The notes under the pieces: generated by a model
Seen by the model: the letters and a program-made list of their open reading frames with translations, nothing else
Told to the model about the DNA's origin: nothing
Databases searched by the model: none
Assembly: GCA_035623255.1 (NCBI GenBank)
Contig: DASPTU010000106.1
Span: 3,077-67,076 of the forward strand
DNA from: JAFAGX01 sp035623255
GTDB lineage: Bacteria; Acidobacteriota; Terriglobia; Terriglobales; Acidobacteriaceae
Direction: 5' to 3'
Length of the DNA stretch: 64,000 bases
Translations under genes and position numbers: made by a program
Shown: one piece after another, positions 1 to 7,341 of the stretch
Position numbering within the stretch: the stretch's first letter is position 1
Layout: the number at the start of each line of letters is the position of its first letter

Positions 1-140
1 CCCCACAAACGCCGGCAAATGATTACTATGTTCCAATGCATACTGTCAACACAAAAATGTATACAGGAATCAAAGTTTTGCTGGACCGTTTTCGAATTTG
101 CTTGCACTTATGCCAACTTGATCAAATGTGCTGTATGCAA
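1..140. other. Non-coding left edge, possible promoter region for an off-window gene
   Basis: No credible gene is visible here. The stretch lies downstream of the HAD phosphatase stop. It is AT-richer than its surroundings and holds a GTATAC core at 59-64 and a CATACTG half-site at 40-46. Both resemble parts of the TTCAGTATACTGAA element found further right, but they are weak. If the operon continues leftwards, this could be the leader of the next minus-strand gene. Confidence 0.3.
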
Positions 141-1004
141 TCAACGATGATGGACTCCCGCCGCCCCCAGCAACTCTCCAAGGCTGCGGAGGACACGATG
201 TGGCCTTCTAGCCAGCGGCTGCTTGGCCCAGTCGGGTGCTTTGGCTATGCCCGTGGTCACCCCGAACCCGACAGCACCCCCTCGCCGGGCCATAATCATT
301 TCGACCAGAGGATCGTCGCCGACAACGCCTACCTTGCTCATCGATATTCCCAGCTTCTTTGCCACTAACTTCAGAGCGTGGAGTGAAGGTTTCCCGGTGA
401 GAATCATCGGCGCGCGAGTGATCCTGCGCACCGCCGCCGAAATGGCGTAAGAGTAACCCATGGTTCTGCCGCCAGCAGTTGCGAAAAATGGCACGTCAGA
501 CGCCACATACAGCTTGGCGCCATTCCAAATGGCTTTCGCTGCCGCTTCGATATCGTTCATGCGACAGTCGGGATGCCACCCGATGTACACTGCATCGACT
601 TGCTCGGTGCCGTTGTCGCCGGTGAAAACGATTTCGATGCCCGCCTCTGCTAACGCGTGCCCAACACCGGGCGTTCCTAATACCAGAGCCCGTCTGACGC
701 CCCGGCGCGGCATCAGGTCCGCCGCCACGCTGGAAGGTGTAAGCAACGCATCATCGGGGATGGGCAAACCGAGCGCCCGAAGCTTAGGGGCTTGTACCGA
801 TGAGGGATAGTTCGTTCCATTTGTGAGCACAACAAAGGGAATACCGCGAGTTTTTAAAGTGTTCAGAAGCTCAACAGCGCCGGGCAGCACCTGGTAGCCG
901 CTGAGGGAACGGTCGGACAGCACCAGGGTCCCGTCCAGATCGAACACGAAGCCCTCTACATGTCGAAGCCTCCCATCCCTGCCACTTTTTGAGGTTTTTT
1001 TCAT
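141..1004 (-). CDS. HAD-IIA (NagD-like) phosphatase, candidate phospho-aroylacetate phosphatase
   Basis: The 287-aa product is a HAD-superfamily hydrolase of the NagD/4-nitrophenylphosphatase type. Motif I is DLDGTL, with nucleophile Asp22 and acid/base Asp24. Motif II is LTNGTN near residue 61 and motif IV is GDDPLVEM near residue 228. It is the last gene of a tightly packed minus-strand operon, 4 nt after the carboxyltransferase. In the Hpe and Acv acetovanillone pathways a dedicated phosphatase removes the aryl phosphate after carboxylation. Position and family make that the most likely role here (inference). The alternative is a general sugar-phosphate or nucleotide phosphatase. The HAD call is firm and the substrate is not. 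Confidence 0.85.
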   Translation of the reverse strand: MKKTSKSGRDGRLRHVEGFVFDLDGTLVLSDRSLSGYQVLPGAVELLNTLKTRGIPFVVLTNGTNYPSSVQAPKLRALGLPIPDDALLTPSSVAADLMPRRGVRRALVLGTPGVGHALAEAGIEIVFTGDNGTEQVDAVYIGWHPDCRMNDIEAAAKAIWNGAKLYVASDVPFFATAGGRTMGYSYAISAAVRRITRAPMILTGKPSLHALKLVAKKLGISMSKVGVVGDDPLVEMIMARRGGAVGFGVTTGIAKAPDWAKQPLARRPHRVLRSLGELLGAAGVHHR

Positions 1005-1008
1005 GCCC

Positions 1009-2487
1009 TTACGCCTTGCGCAACTGTGGCCGGCCCTTCAACTCCAGCTTGAACCCAGGCTTGTCAACCGAGAGGCGTGCAATATCGCAACGCGTCGCAA
1101 GATCACGAAGCAAGCGCATCAGCGGGGCAATGTCCGGATTGTAGGTTTGCGGTGCGGAGCCGGCGGCTCTCATCGCGTCGACCTGTTCGCCGGGCATGGT
1201 GGCCCGAAGGAGGAACTCCTCATCGCTAAGCTCTGGCCCGATCCGCTTTCGCAACTCGGCAAGCGGTATGACGGGCTCCTGGCGAAGCTCGCCTGTGCGA
1301 GGCAAAGAGTCGATGCGATCCATCACCTCCGGCGCAATCGGCAGGGTGGGTTTTCCGAACCGACCCAGGGCGTAGCGAATCACTTCGTCCGACACCACCG
1401 CGTAGCGCTCTTTTCGAGTTACGTTCATCACCGCTTGCGTCAACAGCATCTGTGAAAAGGGTGTCATCACGATCGGCCAGCCCAACTCCTGGCGCACCCG
1501 GCCCAACTCTTCGATTACCGCGCCCTCCAGATGCGCAAGCCTGCTTTCCGCCAAGTGCCGGCGCATCGTCCCCGTCATCCCACCCGGCAACTGATGATGG
1601 AAATATGCAGCGTCAAAAGGCTGGGGACGTCCGGCGGGAAGCCCTTCGGCTTCCGCCAGGCGTGTGAAATAACGGCCAATCTCAGCCAACGCCTGGTCGT
1701 CGATCTCTACCTGGTGCCCAAGTTCGCGCAGATTGGAAACAACGCGCTCCGCAGGCGGGTTCGAAATCCCATCACTTGCGGCACCCGAGGCACATTGCAC
1801 CGTGCCCACACCCCACTCGGGTGCGTCCATGTAAACCAACTCACCCAGACCGATGGTGCAATGGGAATGGAGTTCCAGGGGCTTGTTTCCAATGACCGCC
1901 TTGATCGCGGGAATCATGGTCCGCGCGCGCAAGGGCGTTAGAAGTCCACCAGGATCCTTGATGTAAAGCGCATCCACATGCGGACTGGCGGCAAGTTTCC
2001 GGGCACGGTCTAGATAGCGCGCATCATCGTCGATCGGGGTTATGGTAAAGACCAGAGCGGCGATCACGAATTCGCCGCCAACTTCCTTGATCATTTGCGC
2101 GCAGGCAATATTGGAATCGGCATTGTTCATCGGATCGGCCAGCGCGAAGCGGCGGATCCCATTTTTCGCCAGAGTGCTGAACGCCAGTTTCATGAATTCG
2201 GGGGTGGCAGTTTCCCAGGAGATAAAACGGAACCCTGTCGAAAGAAATTGCAGCGGCGTATTCGGCGTGGCCCTCGCCATCAGTCGGATTCGCTCCCAGG
2301 GGTCTTCCTTCTTGTAGCGAACAGCAACGCCCATGTGGGTGGAGGTGGTAAAGTCAATCGCCTTAAAACCCACCCGATCCATAACGGGTGCAATGGTCAG
2401 AGTTTTGGCGGTGTCGATGCCGAGCGCCGCCCACAGACTCTGGTTGCCATCTCGGAGTGAAGTCTCAACAATTTGAATCTTGGCCAT
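1009..2487 (-). CDS. Biotin-dependent carboxyltransferase subunit (pyruvate carboxylase B/OAD-like)
   Basis: The 492-aa protein belongs to the HMGL-like TIM-barrel carboxyltransferase family of pyruvate carboxylase and oxaloacetate decarboxylase alpha. Visible active-site features are R12-D13-G-N-Q16 (family RDAHQ), the carbamylatable Lys177 in YIKDPGG and the metal-binding pair His207/His209 in HSHC. It lacks the C-terminal biotinyl domain, which is a separate gene 3 nt upstream (2491-2940). Such split carboxylases, next to an aryl kinase, resemble HpeCBA/AcvCDE, which carboxylate the methyl of phosphorylated acetovanillone. True oxaloacetate decarboxylase is less likely because no Na+-pump beta or gamma subunits follow. 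No biotin carboxylase is seen in the window, so that subunit must be shared or encoded elsewhere. Confidence 0.85.
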   Translation of the reverse strand: MAKIQIVETSLRDGNQSLWAALGIDTAKTLTIAPVMDRVGFKAIDFTTSTHMGVAVRYKKEDPWERIRLMARATPNTPLQFLSTGFRFISWETATPEFMKLAFSTLAKNGIRRFALADPMNNADSNIACAQMIKEVGGEFVIAALVFTITPIDDDARYLDRARKLAASPHVDALYIKDPGGLLTPLRARTMIPAIKAVIGNKPLELHSHCTIGLGELVYMDAPEWGVGTVQCASGAASDGISNPPAERVVSNLRELGHQVEIDDQALAEIGRYFTRLAEAEGLPAGRPQPFDAAYFHHQLPGGMTGTMRRHLAESRLAHLEGAVIEELGRVRQELGWPIVMTPFSQMLLTQAVMNVTRKERYAVVSDEVIRYALGRFGKPTLPIAPEVMDRIDSLPRTGELRQEPVIPLAELRKRIGPELSDEEFLLRATMPGEQVDAMRAAGSAPQTYNPDIAPLMRLLRDLATRCDIARLSVDKPGFKLELKGRPQLRKA

Positions 2488-2490
2488 TGC

Positions 2491-2940
2491 TCAAGCCTCT
2501 GGACGCACACGGATCAGCACCTCACCATACTCGACGGCGCCACCATTCTTGACCAAAATCTCCGCCACCTCGCCTTTCACCTCCGCGCGGACAGTGTGCA
2601 TGAGTTTCATCACTTCGATGATTCCAATCACCGTCTCTTCCGTCACCTTGGTCCCCAACTGAACGAACGGAGGTTCCCCAGGCTTAGGGGCAATGTAAAA
2701 GATCCCGACGAGAGGAGAAGGGATTTCCAGCAGACCAGGTTCAGACGGCGGCCTTGGTCTTGGCTGTAGCGGGGAATTCGGCAGCGGTGTCGGTAGAGGT
2801 GGAGGATCGGCAGCTTGCTGCACCATCGACCCGCGCTGCAGGTTCAATTTGACACCATCTATTTCGAGCGACAACTGATCGAAGCTCGATTCCTCGAGGA
2901 TGCGCAGGATCTCGGCCACATCTTTGGCCGTGAGCGTCAA
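2491..2940 (-). CDS. Biotin carboxyl carrier protein
   Basis: The 149-aa protein has an N-terminal helical segment (1-35), a Pro/Ala-rich linker (45-68) and a C-terminal biotinyl domain. The biotinylation motif is EVMKLM with target Lys112; this is AccB-like in layout and length. Its start overlaps the stop of the upstream kinase subunit by 4 nt (ATGA), so the two are probably translationally coupled. It would ferry carboxybiotin from an unseen biotin carboxylase to the carboxyltransferase encoded 3 nt downstream. Its linkage to the aryl kinase rather than to accC argues for a dedicated catabolic carboxylase. Confidence 0.9.
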   Translation of the reverse strand: MTLTAKDVAEILRILEESSFDQLSLEIDGVKLNLQRGSMVQQAADPPPLPTPLPNSPLQPRPRPPSEPGLLEIPSPLVGIFYIAPKPGEPPFVQLGTKVTEETVIGIIEVMKLMHTVRAEVKGEVAEILVKNGGAVEYGEVLIRVRPEA

Positions 2941-3986
2941 CGGCGGCCTCCGAAGATGTTCATCACGTGCATAAGCGGGTTCTCCGCCGGTTTGGCAACT
3001 GGTGGTTTATCCTTCCCTGACCACACGGTCTCAGGGCGGCTCTGCAGCAACAGGATCTCGCCCTCGCGATCAATCGCCCACTCGATGTCCTGCGGCTTTC
3101 CGTAATGCCTTTCGACTTTGCCGCCGATTTCCGCCAGAGCACTTAGCTCTACGTCGCTGATCGAGGGTACATGGCGAAGCTCTTCTGGTGTTGCTTCGTC
3201 TCTAATCCCACCGCCCTCGGCTGGCATATGTCGGCGGAGCTTGTCCGAAATTTCACGCACTGTGATTTGGCCGGTAATTTTGCCAATCACAAAGCGATCC
3301 GGCGTGACTTCACCGCTCACCACCGCGGAGCCCAGGCCCCAGGCTGCCTCAACCGTGATCACCGAGCGGTCGCCGGTCAGCGGGCTGCGCGTAAACATCA
3401 CTCCCGCCGAGCGTGCGTCCACCATCTTTTGTATGACTACCGCGATCGCTACTCCATCTTCCGGCATGCCGTGTTTGCGGCGATACGAGACGGACGGAAC
3501 CGAGTACAGGCTGGCCCAGCAAGAGCGCACGTGTTTGAGAGTAGCCTCGGCACCCTTCACCCAGAGATAAGTGTCCTGCAGGCCGGCGAAACTGGCATCG
3601 TCTGAATCCTCAGCCGTAGCCGAGGACCGCACGGCCAGCGGCCAGCTAAGGTTCGCCCCGCACAGCTCAGCATGTGCGGCTATGATGTCCGCGCAAAGAT
3701 CGTCCGGCAAAGGCGCTCTCTCGAAACGCGATCGCACATTTTCGGAAAATGAGCTGAGCTCTGCCAGGTCATGATCGCTCAGCACCTGCCCTCGCGATCG
3801 GATTGCGTTTCCCTCCTCCAACTCGCCTAAGAAGCGTTCAAACGCATGCGTAGTTACGACAAAACCAGCCGGCACTGCGATACCGGCCCGCGTCAGTTCG
3901 CCCAATGAACCGCCTTTGCCTCCAACGGTGCCACGATTCGCAAGGGTGATTCCGGCGAACCAACTGATGTTTGCGGTGGAACGCAT
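2937..3986 (-). CDS. Aryl kinase ATP-binding subunit (PEP-synthase N-terminal-like)
   Basis: The 349-aa protein consists only of the PPDK_N/PEP-synthase ATP-grasp domain. Motifs are GGKGGSLGEL (residues 22-31), AVRSSATAEDSDDASFAG in the middle and the C-terminal DIEWAID...LLLQSRP signature. It ends where a full PEP synthase would continue into the swivelling domain; that part is the separate gene at 4628-6481. This split (about 40 plus 70 kDa) is the arrangement of phenylphosphate synthase and of the hydroxyphenylethanone kinases HpeHI/AcvAB. Predicted role: ATP-dependent phosphorylation of its partner's histidine, used to phosphorylate a 4-hydroxyl of acetovanillone-type ketones. The phenol substrate is inferred from the adjacent biotin carboxylase parts. 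Confidence 0.85.
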   Translation of the reverse strand: MRSTANISWFAGITLANRGTVGGKGGSLGELTRAGIAVPAGFVVTTHAFERFLGELEEGNAIRSRGQVLSDHDLAELSSFSENVRSRFERAPLPDDLCADIIAAHAELCGANLSWPLAVRSSATAEDSDDASFAGLQDTYLWVKGAEATLKHVRSCWASLYSVPSVSYRRKHGMPEDGVAIAVVIQKMVDARSAGVMFTRSPLTGDRSVITVEAAWGLGSAVVSGEVTPDRFVIGKITGQITVREISDKLRRHMPAEGGGIRDEATPEELRHVPSISDVELSALAEIGGKVERHYGKPQDIEWAIDREGEILLLQSRPETVWSGKDKPPVAKPAENPLMHVMNIFGGRR

Positions 3987-3995
3987 CGCACCTGT

Positions 3996-4544
3996 TCAAA
4001 TGTAAAGCTGTTTGTTGATTGCAATGCCGTGCTCGCGGCAATAGCTTTCGTAATGATTGATGAACCACCAGACATCGACCGTTTCGACGAAATTACCGGA
4101 GTCATCGTAGAACTCAAGTGGTCCCTGGAGCCAACCGAACAGCTTGACACCGTTGGGATGGTCGCTCACGAGCGTATGGATGAGTCCGGGCGTTTCGTAG
4201 ATGAAGCCGCCCGGGCCAGCCACCCAATCATATTCGAGATAGCGGGCGCTGCCCTCGAGGCAGATCATTACCACCGTGCCACGGTGTTTGTGGGTACCGA
4301 TCACGCCTGCTGACTTTATCCACAGAATGTTGCTGAAGATGTTGTGCCGCGTATCGAAAAGGAGATGGCGGATAGCGGCATTGGGGCCAAACGGCACCCA
4401 TGGGCTCTCCTGTTCCGAGGAGCCCACAAACGTGCCCGCAATGCCGTGCCGTTTGATTACCTCTGCATAGGCTTCAGGTACGTCCACGATTTTGTAAGCA
4501 GTGGACGGCGGAGCCGTCATTTTCGTGATGATTGACGTTGTCAT
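3996..4544 (-). CDS. Cupin, 2,4'-dihydroxyacetophenone dioxygenase family (copy 1)
   Basis: The start is fixed by AGGAGG at 4554-4559 before ATG 4544, giving 182 aa. It is a single cupin with candidate iron ligands His85 and His87 (GTHKHRG) and His123 (GLIHTL). The 36-residue spacing from second to third His equals that I recall for the characterised 2,4'-dihydroxyacetophenone dioxygenase (H76/H78/H114). That enzyme splits an alpha-hydroxyketone into 4-hydroxybenzoate and formate. The gene lies between the two kinase subunits in the same orientation, so it is co-transcribed with a ketone pathway. A likely substrate is an omega-hydroxyacetophenone from lignin (inference). A close paralogue is at 25104-25598. 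Confidence 0.8.
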   Translation of the reverse strand: MTTSIITKMTAPPSTAYKIVDVPEAYAEVIKRHGIAGTFVGSSEQESPWVPFGPNAAIRHLLFDTRHNIFSNILWIKSAGVIGTHKHRGTVVMICLEGSARYLEYDWVAGPGGFIYETPGLIHTLVSDHPNGVKLFGWLQGPLEFYDDSGNFVETVDVWWFINHYESYCREHGIAINKQLYI

Positions 4545-4579
4545 GATGTATCTCCTCCTACGTGCTAGGTCTGTATCAT

Positions 4580-4625
4580 CTCTGTCTCCCTTGTGGTGAA
4601 AAGACAACCACAGAGCACACAGAGA
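4580..4625. repeat. Intergenic inverted repeat, CTCTGTGT...ACACAGAG type
   Basis: Left arm 4580-4597 (CTCTGTCTCCCTTGTGGT) is the imperfect reverse complement of right arm 4607-4625 (ACCACAGAGCACACAGAGA), with a 9-nt loop. A related element is at 15128-15187. It sits between the large kinase subunit and the cupin and could fold in the mRNA. Confidence 0.65.
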
Positions 4626-4627
4626 CG

Positions 4628-6481
4628 CTATTGCAGGAGCGTCACAATCCCCCGCCCGCCATCCACACGAATACGCTGGCCGTCCCTGATTTTCTGTGTA
4701 GCCGTACCCGTACCGACCACTGCCGGCAAGCCGTATTCCCGCGCGACGATTGCCGCGTGGCTCATCGAGCCACCGATGTCGGAGACCGCCGCCGCAATCT
4801 TCTGGAAAACCGGCGCCCAGCTGGGATTCGTAACGTGGCAGACCAGGATGTCGCCATGCCGCAAGCGACCGATCTCGTCTACCGACATGACTACCCTGGC
4901 GACGCCATCCACGACTCCGCTGGAGGCGGCGAATCCTTTGATCTCATTGGAATCCGGCTTCTCGCCTGCTGCCAGCCACGTTTCCAGGTTTTCACGTGTG
5001 ATTCCCCACAGCATGACGATCGCAGGATCATCGATCACGTCGGGAACGGGTCCAAGCGCGGGTGGAGTTTCGTGCTTGGCCCATTCAGCGATTGCGGCTT
5101 TGCGCTCCTTGATGATTGCGGGCCAGCGAGCGGGTCCGCGGGGCGGCGACCCATTTGACCAGGAAGTCATCAGATCGACAATCGCCGCCTCCACTTCGAA
5201 ATGAGTCAGTTGAAAAATGTCCTCGGCGCTTGCGAAGAAGTCATGTCCGGCCAAGAGGGCCCCGAACTCCCGAATCTTGTTGAAGAACAGGTTGGTGTAC
5301 CAGTGCTCACAATAGAATTTGTGTCCTTCGACATACGGGAACACGCGATGTGCGAGCTGAATCATCTGGTCATAGGCGGCACGCTCGTCATCGCTGTTCA
5401 GCAATTCGCGGTAATTGTGAATGAGCTGCTGGCGCTCGGTCATCAGCTTGTCGATCGGTCGCTCGATCCGCTCACCAGATTTTGCATTGGCGATGTAGCC
5501 TGGCAGAGAGGCAAAGGGCATCGAGAGGTCATCGTTCCAGGAACGATGGTAGTGGTAGAAGCCGTCGCCGACATTGATGTTGAACCAGGGGTCCCGAGAG
5601 TCGGCCAGCTCTTCCAGCCACTTCCTACCCGGCACGGAATGCTCCAACGATTTAATGATCTCAGCCGGAGCGACGCCTTCACGGAAGACGTCATCGACGC
5701 TCAGCTCGATGGCGCGTTTGGCCAGACGCCTAAGCTCGTCGTCGGGACGAAAGATTTCCGCTTCCATCCCTGCAACCATGCGGGCCGCGGTCTGTTCGCT
5801 GATCTCCGGAAACGCCTTTTTACAAAAATCGAAGAAGGTAAGGTAAGCGCCATACCCGAGCAGCAGGAACTCGAAGTGGTGGTGCCACATGCGGAAGTAG
5901 CCTTCCAGGGTCTTCTGGTAGATATCGAGTAGGTAGTGGTTGGACGCAATGCCGCGCCCGGCGTGTACGTGCTCCAACGGCTCGAACTCGGGTAGGGAGA
6001 GCTTCGGCAACGCCTCCGCTACCCGGATCAGGCCCATCATCTTGTTCTTCCACTGGGCGAATAATTCTTCCCAGTGTTCGTAGTAATAGAAGGCCCGTTG
6101 CTGGAATTCTCGTGTGCGGCGGGCAATTTCGGCTGGATCGGTCACGGCGTTGCCGCCGATGTAGATGCGCCCGTTGATGATGCGATAGTCAATTCCGAGC
6201 GTCGTCGGCAAGCTGTGCACTCGCGTGTTGGCTGCGCCCAAGGCGCAGTAAGCGGCTTCTGCGGTAACGACGTCGAAGGCGCACATCGGTTCCGGAAAAT
6301 GCATGGAATTGTAGAACCAGAAGCGTTCGTCGTCCTCTTTGGTGAACTGCATGTAATAGGGATAGGCGGCCTGTGCCTGCTCTGTGCCCGCAACAATCTG
6401 CAAAGAACTCGGAAGCGGGAAACATCTCGTCTTGACGGTTGCGCTTATAGATACCTCCCGATCGAACGTCCCTGTTCGCAC
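4628..6481 (-). CDS. Aryl kinase catalytic subunit (PEP-utilising mobile domain, phenylphosphate-synthase-like)
   Basis: The 617-aa protein ends in the PEP-utilising mobile domain, with phosphorylatable His575 in GGSMSHAAIVAREYG followed by GLPAVVG and DGQRIRVDGG. The long N-terminal part is not a PEP-synthase PEP-binding barrel and resembles the phenol-binding part of phenylphosphate synthase subunit 1 (about 70 kDa). With the ATP-grasp subunit at 2937-3986 it forms a predicted hydroxyaryl kinase. The start is uncertain: GTG 6481 has no clear ribosome site, and ATG 6352 (MQFTKEDDERF) is an alternative matching the conserved region better. It is the first gene of the minus-strand operon. A degenerate TTCAGTATACTGAA-like element lies about 185 nt upstream. 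Confidence 0.8.
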   Translation of the reverse strand: MRTGTFDREVSISATVKTRCFPLPSSLQIVAGTEQAQAAYPYYMQFTKEDDERFWFYNSMHFPEPMCAFDVVTAEAAYCALGAANTRVHSLPTTLGIDYRIINGRIYIGGNAVTDPAEIARRTREFQQRAFYYYEHWEELFAQWKNKMMGLIRVAEALPKLSLPEFEPLEHVHAGRGIASNHYLLDIYQKTLEGYFRMWHHHFEFLLLGYGAYLTFFDFCKKAFPEISEQTAARMVAGMEAEIFRPDDELRRLAKRAIELSVDDVFREGVAPAEIIKSLEHSVPGRKWLEELADSRDPWFNINVGDGFYHYHRSWNDDLSMPFASLPGYIANAKSGERIERPIDKLMTERQQLIHNYRELLNSDDERAAYDQMIQLAHRVFPYVEGHKFYCEHWYTNLFFNKIREFGALLAGHDFFASAEDIFQLTHFEVEAAIVDLMTSWSNGSPPRGPARWPAIIKERKAAIAEWAKHETPPALGPVPDVIDDPAIVMLWGITRENLETWLAAGEKPDSNEIKGFAASSGVVDGVARVVMSVDEIGRLRHGDILVCHVTNPSWAPVFQKIAAAVSDIGGSMSHAAIVAREYGLPAVVGTGTATQKIRDGQRIRVDGGRGIVTLLQ

Positions 6482-6663
6482 AGCCGCAGACCGCTGAGCT
6501 TTGCTGAAGATCCCACACTACCCGGCACTTTCAGGGACATGAACTCCCCGCAAATGATGGGCGAGATTATACCCCCGCATGCAACCGGTGGAGTGCGCAC
6601 GAACGAATAACTGAATTACACGGCTGCCTGTACCTGTAATCGATTTCCTGCAAAGTCCGTGCT

Positions 6664-6679
6664 TTTAAGGATACTGAAT
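6664..6679. promoter_or_regulatory. Degenerate copy of the TTCAGTATACTGAA element
   Basis: TTTAAGGATACTGAAT lies between the MarR gene and the aryl kinase operon. Its right half, ATACTGAAT, is identical to that of the strong copy at 13854-13869; the left half is poor. This 238-bp gap (6482-6719) holds no gene. Confidence 0.35.
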
Positions 6680-6719
6680 CGCCGAAGTGAAAGGGACAAC
6701 GCATTACATCTGAGAGCAG

Positions 6720-7247
6720 CTAGCGCCTGCCATTTCCTGATCCGGAGCGATCAAGAGGGGCACGGCTTTCGTCGTTGTTCAAGTGAACGAATCTCTTCAG
6801 GAGATGCATAAAGACTTTCTGCTCTTCCCTGTTGAGTGCCTGAAGCAAGCGACTTGCCAGAACGGTGCTGCGCGGAACAAGTTTCTTCAGCAGGGCAGTC
6901 CCTTCCGGGGTGAGATGAAGCAAGCGAAAACGCTTGCTCTTCATAGGCATCATCCGGCGGACGAGTCCACGTTCTTCCAGCCGCACTGCCAGATCCGCGG
7001 CGGTTGACGTATCGAGGGCGCAAAATTTCGCCAGCGTTACCTGATCTATCCCTGGATGCTCCTGAAGAACTCGTAAGACGCAATATTGAACTGGCGTCAC
7101 GCCATTGCCCATCGTCGAATGGAACATTGAAACAGCTATCTGCTGGGCGCGACGGATCAAGTGGCCGGGCTCGTCGTACACTTCGCCGCGTGAACCATTG
7201 GTACGCCCAGCCTTTCGAATTAACGGGCGGTTGGCGTTGGGGCTCAT
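6720..7247 (-). CDS. MarR-family transcriptional regulator
   Basis: The 175-aa protein has a MarR winged helix (about residues 55-120, including LAKFCALDTSTAADLAVRLE and wing LTPEGTALL) between N- and C-terminal dimerisation helices. It is divergent from the feruloyl-CoA synthetase gene and upstream of the aryl kinase operon. MarR proteins such as CouR and FerC sense hydroxycinnamoyl-CoAs and repress such operons, so a similar repressor role is plausible (inference). A short palindrome at 7254-7269 lies just upstream of its start and the GTATAC-type element is at 7327. Which of these it binds cannot be told from sequence. Confidence 0.85.
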   Translation of the reverse strand: MSPNANRPLIRKAGRTNGSRGEVYDEPGHLIRRAQQIAVSMFHSTMGNGVTPVQYCVLRVLQEHPGIDQVTLAKFCALDTSTAADLAVRLEERGLVRRMMPMKSKRFRLLHLTPEGTALLKKLVPRSTVLASRLLQALNREEQKVFMHLLKRFVHLNNDESRAPLDRSGSGNGRR

Positions 7248-7253
7248 TCTAAG

Positions 7254-7269
7254 TCCCTATTGTAAGGGA
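7254..7269. promoter_or_regulatory. Short palindrome upstream of the MarR gene
   Basis: TCCCTATTGTAAGGGA has perfect 5-bp arms (TCCCT/AGGGA) around a 6-bp centre. It begins 7 nt upstream of the MarR start codon. It could be an autoregulatory operator; its minus-strand GGGA may also act as a weak ribosome site. Confidence 0.35.
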
Positions 7270-7326
7270 AATCTGAGGACTTCCCACCCCTTGCGGCCGG
7301 CAGATACATCCACTAAGCTCGTCGCG

Positions 7327-7341
7327 TTGAGTACACTGAAC
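7327..7341. promoter_or_regulatory. GTATAC-type operator, copy A
   Basis: TTGAGTACACTGAAC is a near-match to the palindrome TTCAGTATACTGAA seen at 11526, 13854 and 14028. It lies in the MarR/feruloyl-CoA synthetase divergent region and overlaps the proposed TTG start of the synthetase. Confidence 0.5.

Noticed and set aside
36..368. Plus-strand open frame at the left edge
   Set aside because: It runs antisense through the HAD phosphatase gene and has no family-like motif.
1009..2940. Na+-pumping oxaloacetate decarboxylase
   Set aside because: No membrane beta or gamma subunit genes, and the neighbours are aryl kinase and phosphatase.
4545..4607. Longer N-terminus for the first cupin
   Set aside because: It would encode the inverted repeat; a near-perfect ribosome site lies before ATG 4544.
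141..6481. Phenylphosphate synthase/carboxylase (phenol) pathway as the main reading
   Set aside because: No UbiD-type carboxylase is present; a biotin carrier and carboxyltransferase are, which fits ketone carboxylation better.
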